From: a virus
IMG/VR virus record: IMGVR_UViG_3300025138_000480
Location: 1-20,689 of that record
Reading direction: 5' to 3' (one strand)
DNA: 20,689 nucleotides
This document shows positions 1 to 5,614 of this stretch, in pieces. Each line of letters opens with the position of its first letter. The first letter of the stretch is position 1. The position numbers were made by a program, and so were the translations under genes. A model generated the notes under the pieces. That model worked only from the letters and a program-made list of their open reading frames with translations. It was not told the origin of the DNA and ran no database searches.

Positions 1-347
1 TGCATAATCTCTTGAGCACCACTATATTTGTGAGCCGCTATAAGAATAGTCTGGTCAGGGTTAAACATTGCATACCATAGTAAGTATCCTGCCGCACAGG
101 TACTTTTACCTGTTTGTCGTGCAAGCATACTAATACTATATCTATTATTGTGATATGTATCAACTAGTCCAACTTGATAGTCATACAATGTAAACAACAG
201 TCTTCCTTTAACAGGGTGCTGAATATAACAGTAGTTCAACATAAAGTGTTTGGGATCAGCCGCACACCTGGCAAGTTCAACCAATTGATCACTTGTGTAT
301 TCTTCTCTCTTATATGGACTTTTAGTTAGTTTGGTATCTACTGCCAT
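1..347 (-). CDS. 17: Terminase large subunit (gp17-like), N-terminal part, cut by window edge
   Basis: This is the ATPase and nuclease motor that packages DNA into the prohead; only the first 115 codons are inside the window. Visible parts are the region that precedes the ATPase core (an 'FMLNYCYIQHP' stretch near residues 35-45), a 'LYDYQ' adenine-binding-type motif at 54-58 and the Walker A loop 'ARQTGKST' at 76-83, with K81 and S82 as the nucleotide-binding residues. T4 gp17 has the similar loop SRQLGKTT. The start at 347 is fixed by a perfect AGGAGG eight bases upstream. It overlaps the end of the SGNH gene by 10 nt, suggesting translational coupling. The Walker B motif and nuclease domain lie outside the window. 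Family identity is secure; completeness cannot be judged. Confidence 0.93.
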   Translation of the reverse strand, partial: MAVDTKLTKSPYKREEYTSDQLVELARCAADPKHFMLNYCYIQHPVKGRLLFTLYDYQVGLVDTYHNNRYSISMLARQTGKSTCAAGYLLWYAMFNPDQTILIAAHKYSGAQEIM

Positions 348-958
348 TGGGCAACCTCCTCGTATATATTGTATGCATGTAACTGATGTGTAATAGCACA
401 AGGATGAGCATTATCATTGGCATATATTCCGTTATCCACTTGTATTTTATGTATATCACTATTAAGTGGTGTTACTGTGTTGAACTGTAAGTTATCAGAT
501 AAACTTGTTTTATCATATGTTAGATGATATAACTTAACACCAATACTTTTAGCATAGTAATCTGCATGACTTATTCTTAAATTTACATCATAATCTGAAT
601 CAATATCAGTATGTAGATTCTCATAATATGCTTGGGATTGTTTGTCTGTACGAAACGAATTAATCTGCTTTATTTTGTTATCTATTAGACACCATCTATT
701 TGTTGATGTCCATTGTACAAATGCTGTATCGCCTTCTGTCATATGTGTAGTTACCAATCTATACCAAATCTGTTTATTACTAGCACCGCTTTCTCCCAAG
801 TTAGCACACTCTAAATTCATATTGTTTGCTAGGAGTTGTGGCCAAGAATACTTGCTTGGTCCTGCATTTGGATCTGTTTGCTTTAGTTCAAAATCCCATA
901 TATCATCTAATGCATCTCCTCTTGTCATACTACAACCAAATGCAAATAATTTCTTCAT
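338..958 (-). CDS. SGNH/GDSL-hydrolase-like protein
   Basis: A 206-residue protein with the block signature of SGNH hydrolases. Near the N-terminus 'FAFGCSMTRGD' (residues 5-15) is the GDS-like block I with the candidate nucleophile Ser. 'ESGASNKQI' around 56-64 is the Gly/Asn region. 'NDNAHPCAITHQLHA' near the C-terminus carries the DxxH-type block V pair. Family members are esterases, lipases or acyl-transfer enzymes; marine phages often carry small GCS-type versions of unknown substrate. The ATG at 958 is preferred over a TTG at 1000, because the motif follows it directly and a late-promoter octamer lies only 5 nt upstream. There is no Shine-Dalgarno. It sits between the NqrM-like gene and gp17 and overlaps gp17 by 10 nt. 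The enzymatic role is inferred from motifs only. Confidence 0.68.
   Translation of the reverse strand: MKKLFAFGCSMTRGDALDDIWDFELKQTDPNAGPSKYSWPQLLANNMNLECANLGESGASNKQIWYRLVTTHMTEGDTAFVQWTSTNRWCLIDNKIKQINSFRTDKQSQAYYENLHTDIDSDYDVNLRISHADYYAKSIGVKLYHLTYDKTSLSDNLQFNTVTPLNSDIHKIQVDNGIYANDNAHPCAITHQLHAYNIYEEVAQWQ
355..360 (-). promoter_or_regulatory. Strong ribosome binding site for gp17
   Basis: AGGAGG on the minus strand, separated by 7 nt from the ATG at 347. It lies inside the end of the SGNH coding region and decides the gp17 start. It is one of the strongest Shine-Dalgarno matches in the window. Confidence 0.8.
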
Positions 959-963
959 ACTAG

Positions 964-971
964 TATTTATC
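964..971 (-). promoter_or_regulatory. T4-type late promoter for the SGNH gene, possibly leaderless
   Basis: Minus strand reads GATAAATA followed by CTAGT and the ATG, close to the extended T4 late consensus TATAAATACTATT. If the octamer occupies -13 to -6, as in T4, transcription would begin at 958, the A of the start codon. No ribosome binding site is present. Confidence 0.6.
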
Positions 972-1000
972 TGTTGGAAAGTCTGTTTTTTAAAAGACAA

Positions 1001-1083
1001 GAGTAGCGAACCATGTCTTTAAGGATAAACAGTAACCTTGACGCCTGTTCGCCTGTAACAGCGGGTCCTAAGCGTTACCTACA
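1001..1083 (-). other. Non-coding leader with a tandem 8-mer repeat
   Basis: No credible gene fits here. On the plus strand, ACGCCTGT (1041-1048) is followed directly by TCGCCTGT (1049-1056), and the stretch is more GC-rich than its surroundings. On the minus strand a 7-bp inverted repeat AAAGACA/TGTCTTT can form across its left boundary, and GTAAC/GTTAC can pair across about 36 nt. It would be the 5' leader of the SGNH transcript if the promoter at 1084-1091 is used. Function unknown; it does not fold as a tRNA by eye. Confidence 0.35.
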
Positions 1084-1091
1084 TATTTATC
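1084..1091 (-). promoter_or_regulatory. T4-type late promoter (distal) for SGNH-gp17
   Basis: GATAAATA on the minus strand, overlapping the TGA stop of the NqrM-like gene. It would give a leader of about 120 nt before the SGNH ATG, in addition to the start-proximal promoter at 964-971. Confidence 0.5.
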
Positions 1092-1335
1092 AAAAGTCGA
1101 CATCTGTGCCTTTACTTTCCCACGTTCCGTAACGTGTTGGTTCAGGACGTTTTAAATGTTCTTCACCTTTGATAACTGTCTTTTCTTTTGCATTGTCTTC
1201 GCCACATACAGAGCAAACGCCGGTAGCACCACCGCAACTCCCTTTTACACGTCGGCCTCTCAGGAGGCCTATACTCATGGCCGCCATGATAACTAACAAT
1301 AATACCAAACATAATATAAATGTCTCCCAAATCAT
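1090..1335 (-). CDS. nqrM: NqrM-like membrane protein (DUF539, Na+-NQR maturation)
   Basis: An 81-residue protein with one hydrophobic N-terminal helix (about residues 5-25), then 'RGRRVKGSCGG' (26-36) and a short Cys-rich tail (C34, C41, C44), ending in a charged hydrophilic region. This arrangement of membrane helix, basic turn, invariant SCGG and later cysteines is that of NqrM, the bacterial factor needed to assemble the iron centre between NqrD and NqrE of the Na+-translocating NADH:quinone reductase. The length also fits that family. It lies 2 nt downstream of the SPASM-like gene, so it is probably co-transcribed with the radical SAM pair, and its stop overlaps a late promoter. A phage copy suggests manipulation of host respiration. 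The alternative is an unrelated Cys-rich membrane protein, or a substrate of the neighbouring radical SAM enzyme, but the SCGG context makes NqrM the better reading. Confidence 0.68.
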   Translation of the reverse strand: MIWETFILCLVLLLVIMAAMSIGLLRGRRVKGSCGGATGVCSVCGEDNAKEKTVIKGEEHLKRPEPTRYGTWESKGTDVDF

Positions 1336-1337
1336 TT

Positions 1338-1658
1338 TTATAAATCGATTAACTTAAAGTCTGATTCTGCGTTTGTTTTCTTCGTACTATAATTTTCCTC
1401 ACCACCACTACAATGCTTAATACATCTAGCAAACGGTTCATTAACAAAACTGTCTTCAATATACTTCCAGGCTGGACTGTTGTTGATCTCATCCAGAGTA
1501 CCATTAGTTATATGCATTGTTTCCACAAGATCTCCCATACGTTCTCTAAATCTATCGATATCTTGCCATTGTCCGAAGTGACAACAAGGAACTACATAGC
1601 CATCATACCTTATTGCTGGTACTTGGTTTGGTTTATGTTTGCATTTAGGATAGATCAT
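1338..1658 (-). CDS. SPASM-like Cys-rich protein, C-terminal partner of the radical SAM gene
   Basis: A 106-residue protein with cysteines at 6, 25, 26, 79 and 83. 'CKHKPNQVPAIRYDGYVVPC' (6-25) follows the Cys-spacer-Gly-spacer-Cys logic of SPASM/twitch domains that hold an auxiliary iron-sulphur cluster, and the later C79/C83 pair would complete the site. It has no radical SAM core of its own. Its ATG lies inside the end of the upstream radical SAM gene (14-nt overlap, different frame), with a weak GGGAAG sequence upstream. In many phage and bacterial enzymes these two parts form one polypeptide. The split here could be two coupled subunits, a frameshift mutation, or recoding by a +1 shift at TCC-TAA-A. 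Substrate unknown. Confidence 0.6.
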   Translation of the reverse strand: MIYPKCKHKPNQVPAIRYDGYVVPCCHFGQWQDIDRFRERMGDLVETMHITNGTLDEINNSPAWKYIEDSFVNEPFARCIKHCSGGEENYSTKKTNAESDFKLIDL

Positions 1659-2310
1659 GTTCTATTTCTTCCCATATTTTACTTTTTAATATCATGTGTT
1701 TGGGTGTTCTTTTGTCACCTACGATAGCTCTAAATCTATTAAAGCCTAGTTCTTTTGCTAATTTTTGTGCTTCAGCTACTTGATGATAGTTGTGTTCAAA
1801 TATAACATAACGCCACATCATTCCACCATGTGGTGGGTTCCAATGTTCTCTTAGAGTTTTAGCACCCAGCATAATACTATCCCATTTTGAATTAACTCTA
1901 TAAATGTGATTTGTATCTTCTAGACCATCTATTGCAAACTCTACTCTATCTCGTCCTCGCAATAGTCCTGCAAACTTGATCCACCATCTGGGTTTACGAC
2001 CACTTGCATTAGTACTAAAATTAATTATGGGTCTATCATCTAATGTGTTGATATGTTCTATTTGATCTAAAATAACACCACTATAAATGGGATCACTTAG
2101 TGCAAAATTGTATGTTAAATTGGTGATTCTGTTTTCTGGGCGTACTAGTGCTTTGAAGTATTCCATTGGCATGTCTTCAATTGAACCATTGGTTCCAGCA
2201 GTAACGTCATGTGTTCTACCACATCCAGGACATGATAAGTTACATCTACTGCTAGAATCAATATTCAATCTTCTCGTATCACCGTTAAGTGACCAGTTTA
2301 ATCCTTGCAT
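1645..2310 (-). CDS. Radical SAM enzyme, catalytic core
   Basis: A 221-residue protein. 'SSSRCNLSCPGCGRTH' (19-34) contains the CxxxCxxC motif (C23, C27, C30) that binds the 4Fe-4S cluster and S-adenosylmethionine. 'INFSTNASGRKPRWWIKFAG' near 94-113 and 'RVEFAIDGLEDTNHIYR' near 121-137 match the beta-strand motifs of SPASM-associated radical SAM proteins. The chain stops just where the SPASM domain would begin, and that domain is encoded by the next, overlapping gene. The start lies 1 nt after the stop of the preceding gene. Such enzymes modify peptides, proteins, sugars or tRNA; nothing here fixes the substrate. It is common among marine myoviruses, but the split form and the NqrM-like neighbour are notable. 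Confidence 0.8.
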   Translation of the reverse strand: MQGLNWSLNGDTRRLNIDSSSRCNLSCPGCGRTHDVTAGTNGSIEDMPMEYFKALVRPENRITNLTYNFALSDPIYSGVILDQIEHINTLDDRPIINFSTNASGRKPRWWIKFAGLLRGRDRVEFAIDGLEDTNHIYRVNSKWDSIMLGAKTLREHWNPPHGGMMWRYVIFEHNYHQVAEAQKLAKELGFNRFRAIVGDKRTPKHMILKSKIWEEIEHDLS

Positions 2311-2311
2311 T

Positions 2312-3205
2312 TTACTTTTTAGATGCTAGATACTTCGCTGTTAAGTCTTCTTTTGTATGCTCTGATACTTGTACTTTCATATCAGCTGCATCCAAATATC
2401 TTTTTAGACTTAGGTTTACTGCTTGTGCAAAGTTATAGTTGTCATCACTACCATGTACTGTAGGCTCTGTTTCACCAACGCCTTCAGGAGTGTTTCCAAA
2501 CTCTTCCTCAATAACTTTTAAACGATTAGCAATTTGATCTTCACTAATGCCTGAGTTTTTAAGTAGGGTAATTAACTGTGTAGTATCCATTGTAGGTGAT
2601 TCTTCAACAACTTCTAGTGATTCATTTGTATGATCACATTCGCAGTCGTCTTTAGGCATATCACAATGATCACATAGCTCTAAGTTATCTTTACTAAAGT
2701 CTGGATCTTCAGCTTCTTCGATTGATTCGTTTTTGTTACCGGAGACTTTGTATTTCTTTCCGTCTACTTCAAACTCATCTTCGCCAGCATCAATAGCCGC
2801 CTTACGATTGCCTGAGAATTCGTTACCTTCGTTTGGTGCCTCATCAAGATCATCTTCTTTATACATATGACTAAATTCACTAGCTGGATTGTTTGATATT
2901 AAATCTTTTATTAGACGTTTTTTACGTTGTCTATTAGACTGGTATTCTTTTTCTAGTTGGTCATCATCTTGTTGGTTTCTTTTGGCAATTCTCGCATCAT
3001 CTTCAAATCCTGCATCTTCTTTAACATGCTCTTCTTCATGGTCTGTTGTAGGACCCTTTTTGCCTTTTTTCTTGGCTAACATAGCTGCGAATGCGTCTTT
3101 TTGTGCTTTGCTTTGCTCTTCAGCAATTTCTGTTGTTTCTTCAATCTTCTTTGGAGCCTCATAACTTACTCCTGCTAGATTAAGAATTCTTTCTAGTTCA
3201 TTCAT
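2312..3205 (-). CDS. Acidic virion or scaffold-type protein with RILNLAG N-terminal tag
   Basis: A 297-residue, highly charged, low-complexity protein that I do not recognise as a named family. It begins 'MNELERILNLAGV', echoing the 'MSDLDRILKLSGL' start of the next gene upstream, so the two share an N-terminal tag. A Lys-rich patch (about 45-53), a Gln/Asp/Arg/Lys-rich presumed helix (about 75-105), 'EFEVDGKKYKV' (144-154) and a Cys cluster (C178, C181, C188, C190) that could bind zinc are visible. The start at 3205 is chosen because AAGGAG stands 9 nt before it; the longer in-frame reading from 3223 would include this ribosome binding site. The acidic, helical, low-complexity composition resembles prohead core or internal head proteins of T4-like phages, but that is inference. 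Confidence 0.55.
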   Translation of the reverse strand: MNELERILNLAGVSYEAPKKIEETTEIAEEQSKAQKDAFAAMLAKKKGKKGPTTDHEEEHVKEDAGFEDDARIAKRNQQDDDQLEKEYQSNRQRKKRLIKDLISNNPASEFSHMYKEDDLDEAPNEGNEFSGNRKAAIDAGEDEFEVDGKKYKVSGNKNESIEEAEDPDFSKDNLELCDHCDMPKDDCECDHTNESLEVVEESPTMDTTQLITLLKNSGISEDQIANRLKVIEEEFGNTPEGVGETEPTVHGSDDNYNFAQAVNLSLKRYLDAADMKVQVSEHTKEDLTAKYLASKK

Positions 3206-3214
3206 TTGTTTGAT

Positions 3215-3220
3215 CTCCTT
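3215..3220 (-). promoter_or_regulatory. Ribosome binding site deciding the 3205 start
   Basis: AAGGAG on the minus strand, 9 nt before the ATG at 3205 and downstream of an alternative in-frame start at 3223. It favours the shorter protein. Confidence 0.7.
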
Positions 3221-3251
3221 CAAAAATCAATTCAACTACCCTCTTGGACAG

Positions 3252-4079
3252 TTAGTCTTTTAGTTCTCTCATAAGTTCTGTATGAAATGTCTCACTAATA
3301 CTTTCGTATGCTTCCATTAATTCGCCTTCAAGGTGTGCCATTCCTTCGTCTTGCATTCCTTGTTCTGACCAGTCAACTTCACATCCGCATATTTCACTAA
3401 TTGCTTCTGGAAATGCTGTATCAGTATAAATTTCCCAAGGTCCATCATGTTCAACTTCAACACTTAGGTAACCATCTTCATCTTCGGAAATACTAACTTC
3501 CTTAACGTGAACCATTTGTGTCATGTTCTCATTGCGTTTATCCCAGATACTATCACCTGCTAGTTGAATGTCTTTATTCACTTCTATTGTTCTCATGCCT
3601 TCAGCTTCTACTACTTCTGTTGATTCATGCTTGTGTTTTTTCTTAGAACCACATGATGCTTCGTCAACTTCTGCTGATTCATATTCCATTCCGTTATCGT
3701 ATTCATGATTACTACGGAATTCTTTTACAAAGTCTGCAATAGTATCACCATCTAAATATCTAATTAGATCAGCTAAAACTGGATGATCTGGATCACAACC
3801 CACTTCATCACATAAATCCAAAATTGGATCTGCAAAAGAACCTACTGCTTCTGTTTCAATACCTTCATTTGAATCCCTTGATTCTTTAGATTCGTCCCAA
3901 AAGTTACCAGCCGCTTCAGCACCACCTAGTGTACCTGAATGTGCCGCAATAAATTCGTCTCTGCTCATGTCTTGTGCTTCAATGTCTAGATCGGACATCT
4001 TGCTTTCTTCTACTGGTTGTGCAAAGCCATTACCTTGTACCAAACCAGATAGTTTTAAAATTCTGTCTAAGTCGCTCAT
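3252..4079 (-). CDS. Acidic protein with RILKLSG N-terminal tag, probable virion/internal head protein
   Basis: A 275-residue, strongly acidic protein of unknown family. The first 13 residues 'MSDLDRILKLSGL' match the tag of the following gene (MNELERILNLAGV), after which the sequences diverge. It contains no membrane segment. Visible parts are 'GCDPDHPVLADLIRYLDGDT' (about 94-113), 'CGSKKKHKH' near 143-151 and a C-terminal acidic segment with 'EICGCEVDW'. It overlaps the previous gene by ATGA (4076-4079), and 'GAGAAGGAAAGC' upstream supplies a ribosome binding site. It sits in a row with two other proteins that look like scaffold or inner-capsid components. The function is not established by sequence alone. 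Confidence 0.52.
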   Translation of the reverse strand: MSDLDRILKLSGLVQGNGFAQPVEESKMSDLDIEAQDMSRDEFIAAHSGTLGGAEAAGNFWDESKESRDSNEGIETEAVGSFADPILDLCDEVGCDPDHPVLADLIRYLDGDTIADFVKEFRSNHEYDNGMEYESAEVDEASCGSKKKHKHESTEVVEAEGMRTIEVNKDIQLAGDSIWDKRNENMTQMVHVKEVSISEDEDGYLSVEVEHDGPWEIYTDTAFPEAISEICGCEVDWSEQGMQDEGMAHLEGELMEAYESISETFHTELMRELKD

Positions 4080-4588
4080 TTGCTTTCCTTCTCTTTAGTT
4101 TTTCGGAGAGCTAATAATTCCTGTACGAACTTAGTGTTGTACTTATCACCATAGTAATCTTCGCCGTCAATCTTTGTGGTTTCACTATAGTCACCGTCTG
4201 CAAGAAGTGATTCACTGCCTTTGTCGACACCTTTTGTTTCCATTGCAGATTGTTCTTGTTTTTCTAATGGTTCGTGTTCACTACGAACTTTCATTAGACC
4301 CTCTCCAAGACCTAATAAATTACTAAGCTCCACCTGTATTTGATAGGCACTTGCAACTCTGTCTGTTTCAAATTCCATAACAATGATTTCATAGCCACGC
4401 AGGGTGGGAAAATCATAAGGTGTGCTTTGTAGCATTAATTTTTTAGGAGCACTCACGCTCTTTACATCATACTTTCCAAGATGACGTTCAATCTTATCTA
4501 TTTGTTCATCTGAAAGCTCTTGGGCCAATTTCACACGAAACTTATAAGATTGTTTAGATTCTTTTAGATATTCTTTATAAGATTTCAT
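4076..4588 (-). CDS. Protein with capsid-targeting-like N-terminus, probable head-associated protein
   Basis: A 170-residue protein. Its start 'MKSYKEYLKES' lines up position for position with the T4 capsid-targeting sequence MKTYQEFIAEA, and L8-K9-E10 falls where the T4 prohead protease gp21 cuts the I-A-E site. Residues about 15-100 form a compact alpha/beta-looking segment ('FRVKLAQELSDEQIDKIERH', then 'YEIIVMEFETD'); the C-terminal 70 residues are charged and probably disordered. GGAG 7 nt upstream fixes the start at 4588. A late promoter overlaps the stop of gp16 just upstream. I infer a protein packaged into, or guiding assembly of, the prohead; it may instead be an unrelated phage protein that shares only the N-terminal tag. 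Confidence 0.5.
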   Translation of the reverse strand: MKSYKEYLKESKQSYKFRVKLAQELSDEQIDKIERHLGKYDVKSVSAPKKLMLQSTPYDFPTLRGYEIIVMEFETDRVASAYQIQVELSNLLGLGEGLMKVRSEHEPLEKQEQSAMETKGVDKGSESLLADGDYSETTKIDGEDYYGDKYNTKFVQELLALRKTKEKESK

Positions 4589-4606
4589 AACATTTCTCCG
4601 CTACTA

Positions 4607-5149
4607 TTATTTATCGTTTTCTTTCATTTTATTCATGATCTCTGCTAACATACTACTGCGATCTCCAATAAACTTGCCCTCGATCTCTTCGGGAGCATCT
4701 TCTTTGCCTTCTAGACTAGCATCTACCTTACGGGTATCAAGATCTAACTTTGCTTTACGCATTTGTAGTTCAATCATCTTCATCTTTTTATCCATTTTGG
4801 CTTGTTTTGCCTGTAAAGCCGCCGTTATCATTTTGGCTGCACTATCAAATATAGGTGCCGCATGTCTATCTTCAACATTTTTACCTAGATCAACTAAGTC
4901 TTCAAATGTAGTCATTGCCTTTGTTGCATATTCATCCATCTCTCTGTCCAATTGTTCTAATCCCTGTACAATTGGCAAAGCACTATCTATACGTTGTGTT
5001 ACTTCTAACGTACTTTGTGTTAATGCTATATCTTGTTTTGAGGTTTCAATAGTTGACTCACCAGCTTCAATAGGTATTGCCTCTTCACCAAATAATGAAA
5101 TATCTTCAATAGGTGGTAAGTTAAATTCTTCTTCTAGTTTCTTTGTCAT
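4607..5149 (-). CDS. 16: Terminase small subunit (gp16-like)
   Basis: A 180-residue protein that would form the ring that recognises DNA and regulates the large terminase. The N-terminal 45 residues are acidic. Residues about 60-150 form long amphipathic helices ('ATKAMTTFEDLVDLGKNVED', 'AKMITAALQAKQAKMDKKMK', 'QMRKAKLDLDTRK'), the oligomerising coiled-coil pattern of T4 gp16, and the C-terminus ends in 'MLAEIMNKM', similar to the gp16 tail. Length fits T4 gp16 (164 aa). It overlaps the gp4-like gene by ATGA at 5146-5149 and has GGAAG before the start. In T4 the large subunit follows immediately; here seven genes intervene. Confidence 0.75.
   Translation of the reverse strand: MTKKLEEEFNLPPIEDISLFGEEAIPIEAGESTIETSKQDIALTQSTLEVTQRIDSALPIVQGLEQLDREMDEYATKAMTTFEDLVDLGKNVEDRHAAPIFDSAAKMITAALQAKQAKMDKKMKMIELQMRKAKLDLDTRKVDASLEGKEDAPEEIEGKFIGDRSSMLAEIMNKMKENDK
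4608..4615 (-). promoter_or_regulatory. T4-type late promoter for the head-associated gene block
   Basis: GATAAATA on the minus strand, overlapping the TAA stop of the gp16 gene. The expected start near 4602 would leave a leader of about 14 nt that includes the GGAG of the 4588 gene. Confidence 0.6.
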
Positions 5150-5601
5150 TTCTTCTTCCTTCGTTTACTTGAGGTTTGAGGTTTGTTAAAAATCTCATTT
5201 TCAGTAATAACTCTAAAACCCAAGCCTTGACTCTTACACCAGGCTCTGGCCGCTTCCCATTTAGCATGGTTAACAACAGCCGCCGCCATTTGATCCTGAG
5301 TCTTTGCTTCACCTAGTATTTGTTTACTTGGTTTAATCTCAACAATTTCTGCATGTCTTTCATTTTTTCTATCATTATATACTAATAACAGATCAGGAAC
5401 ATAGTTTGTATTCTTTCCTGTTAAGGGATTCTTATATGGAATTCTATGTGTTTCACTACCCCAGGCAACTATACTTGGGTGTGCATCACACATTCTAAAT
5501 ACTGCTAATTCCCACCCACTACGATATCTAGGCTGACTTTTACCTATATACTTTTTTGGGTTAGTTAGAGTATAAACTCCTTGCTGGAACTTGGGCGCCA
5601 T
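5146..5601 (-). CDS. 4: Head completion protein (gp4-like, nuclease fold)
   Basis: A 151-residue protein of the T4 gp4 family, which acts on filled heads before tail joining. Typical motifs are 'QPRYRSGWELAVFRMCD' (23-39), 'HPSIVAWGSE' (41-50), 'RIPYKNPLTGK' (53-63), 'NYVPD' (66-70) and 'AEIVEIKPSKQ' (84-94). The D70 ... E88-I-K90 arrangement, together with E31, resembles the PD-(D/E)xK/TnsA-type nuclease core seen in this family. The C-terminus is very basic (SSKRRKKK). There is no Shine-Dalgarno; a late-promoter variant lies 5 nt before the ATG, so the mRNA may be leaderless. It overlaps gp16 by 4 nt. Confidence 0.88.
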   Translation of the reverse strand: MAPKFQQGVYTLTNPKKYIGKSQPRYRSGWELAVFRMCDAHPSIVAWGSETHRIPYKNPLTGKNTNYVPDLLLVYNDRKNERHAEIVEIKPSKQILGEAKTQDQMAAAVVNHAKWEAARAWCKSQGLGFRVITENEIFNKPQTSSKRRKKK

Positions 5602-5606
5602 AATAG

Positions 5607-5614
5607 TATTTAGT
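5607..5614 (-). promoter_or_regulatory. T4-type late promoter variant before gp4, possibly leaderless
   Basis: Minus strand ACTAAATA continuing with CTATT, which matches the extended T4 late consensus TATAAATACTATT at all but the first two positions. It contains the TAA stop of the upstream gene. With the usual spacing the start of transcription would be 5601, the A of the gp4 ATG. Confidence 0.5.

Noticed and set aside
959-1000. A TTG start adding 14 residues to the SGNH protein
   Set aside because: The extension runs through the late octamer and has no ribosome binding site; the motif begins directly after the ATG at 958.
642-1022. A plus-strand open frame opposite the SGNH gene
   Set aside because: The minus-strand frame has the SGNH motifs; the plus-strand product is hydrophobic low-information sequence.
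1001-1083. A tRNA gene in the GC-rich leader
   Set aside because: I could not find a 7-bp acceptor stem, D-arm and anticodon arm in proper spacing on either strand, although GGTTCG-like text occurs.
4635-5189. A 184-codon open frame on the plus strand opposite gp16
   Set aside because: It is the shadow of a well-supported gene; composition is Ser/Leu/Ile-rich with no domain, and there is no promoter or ribosome binding site.
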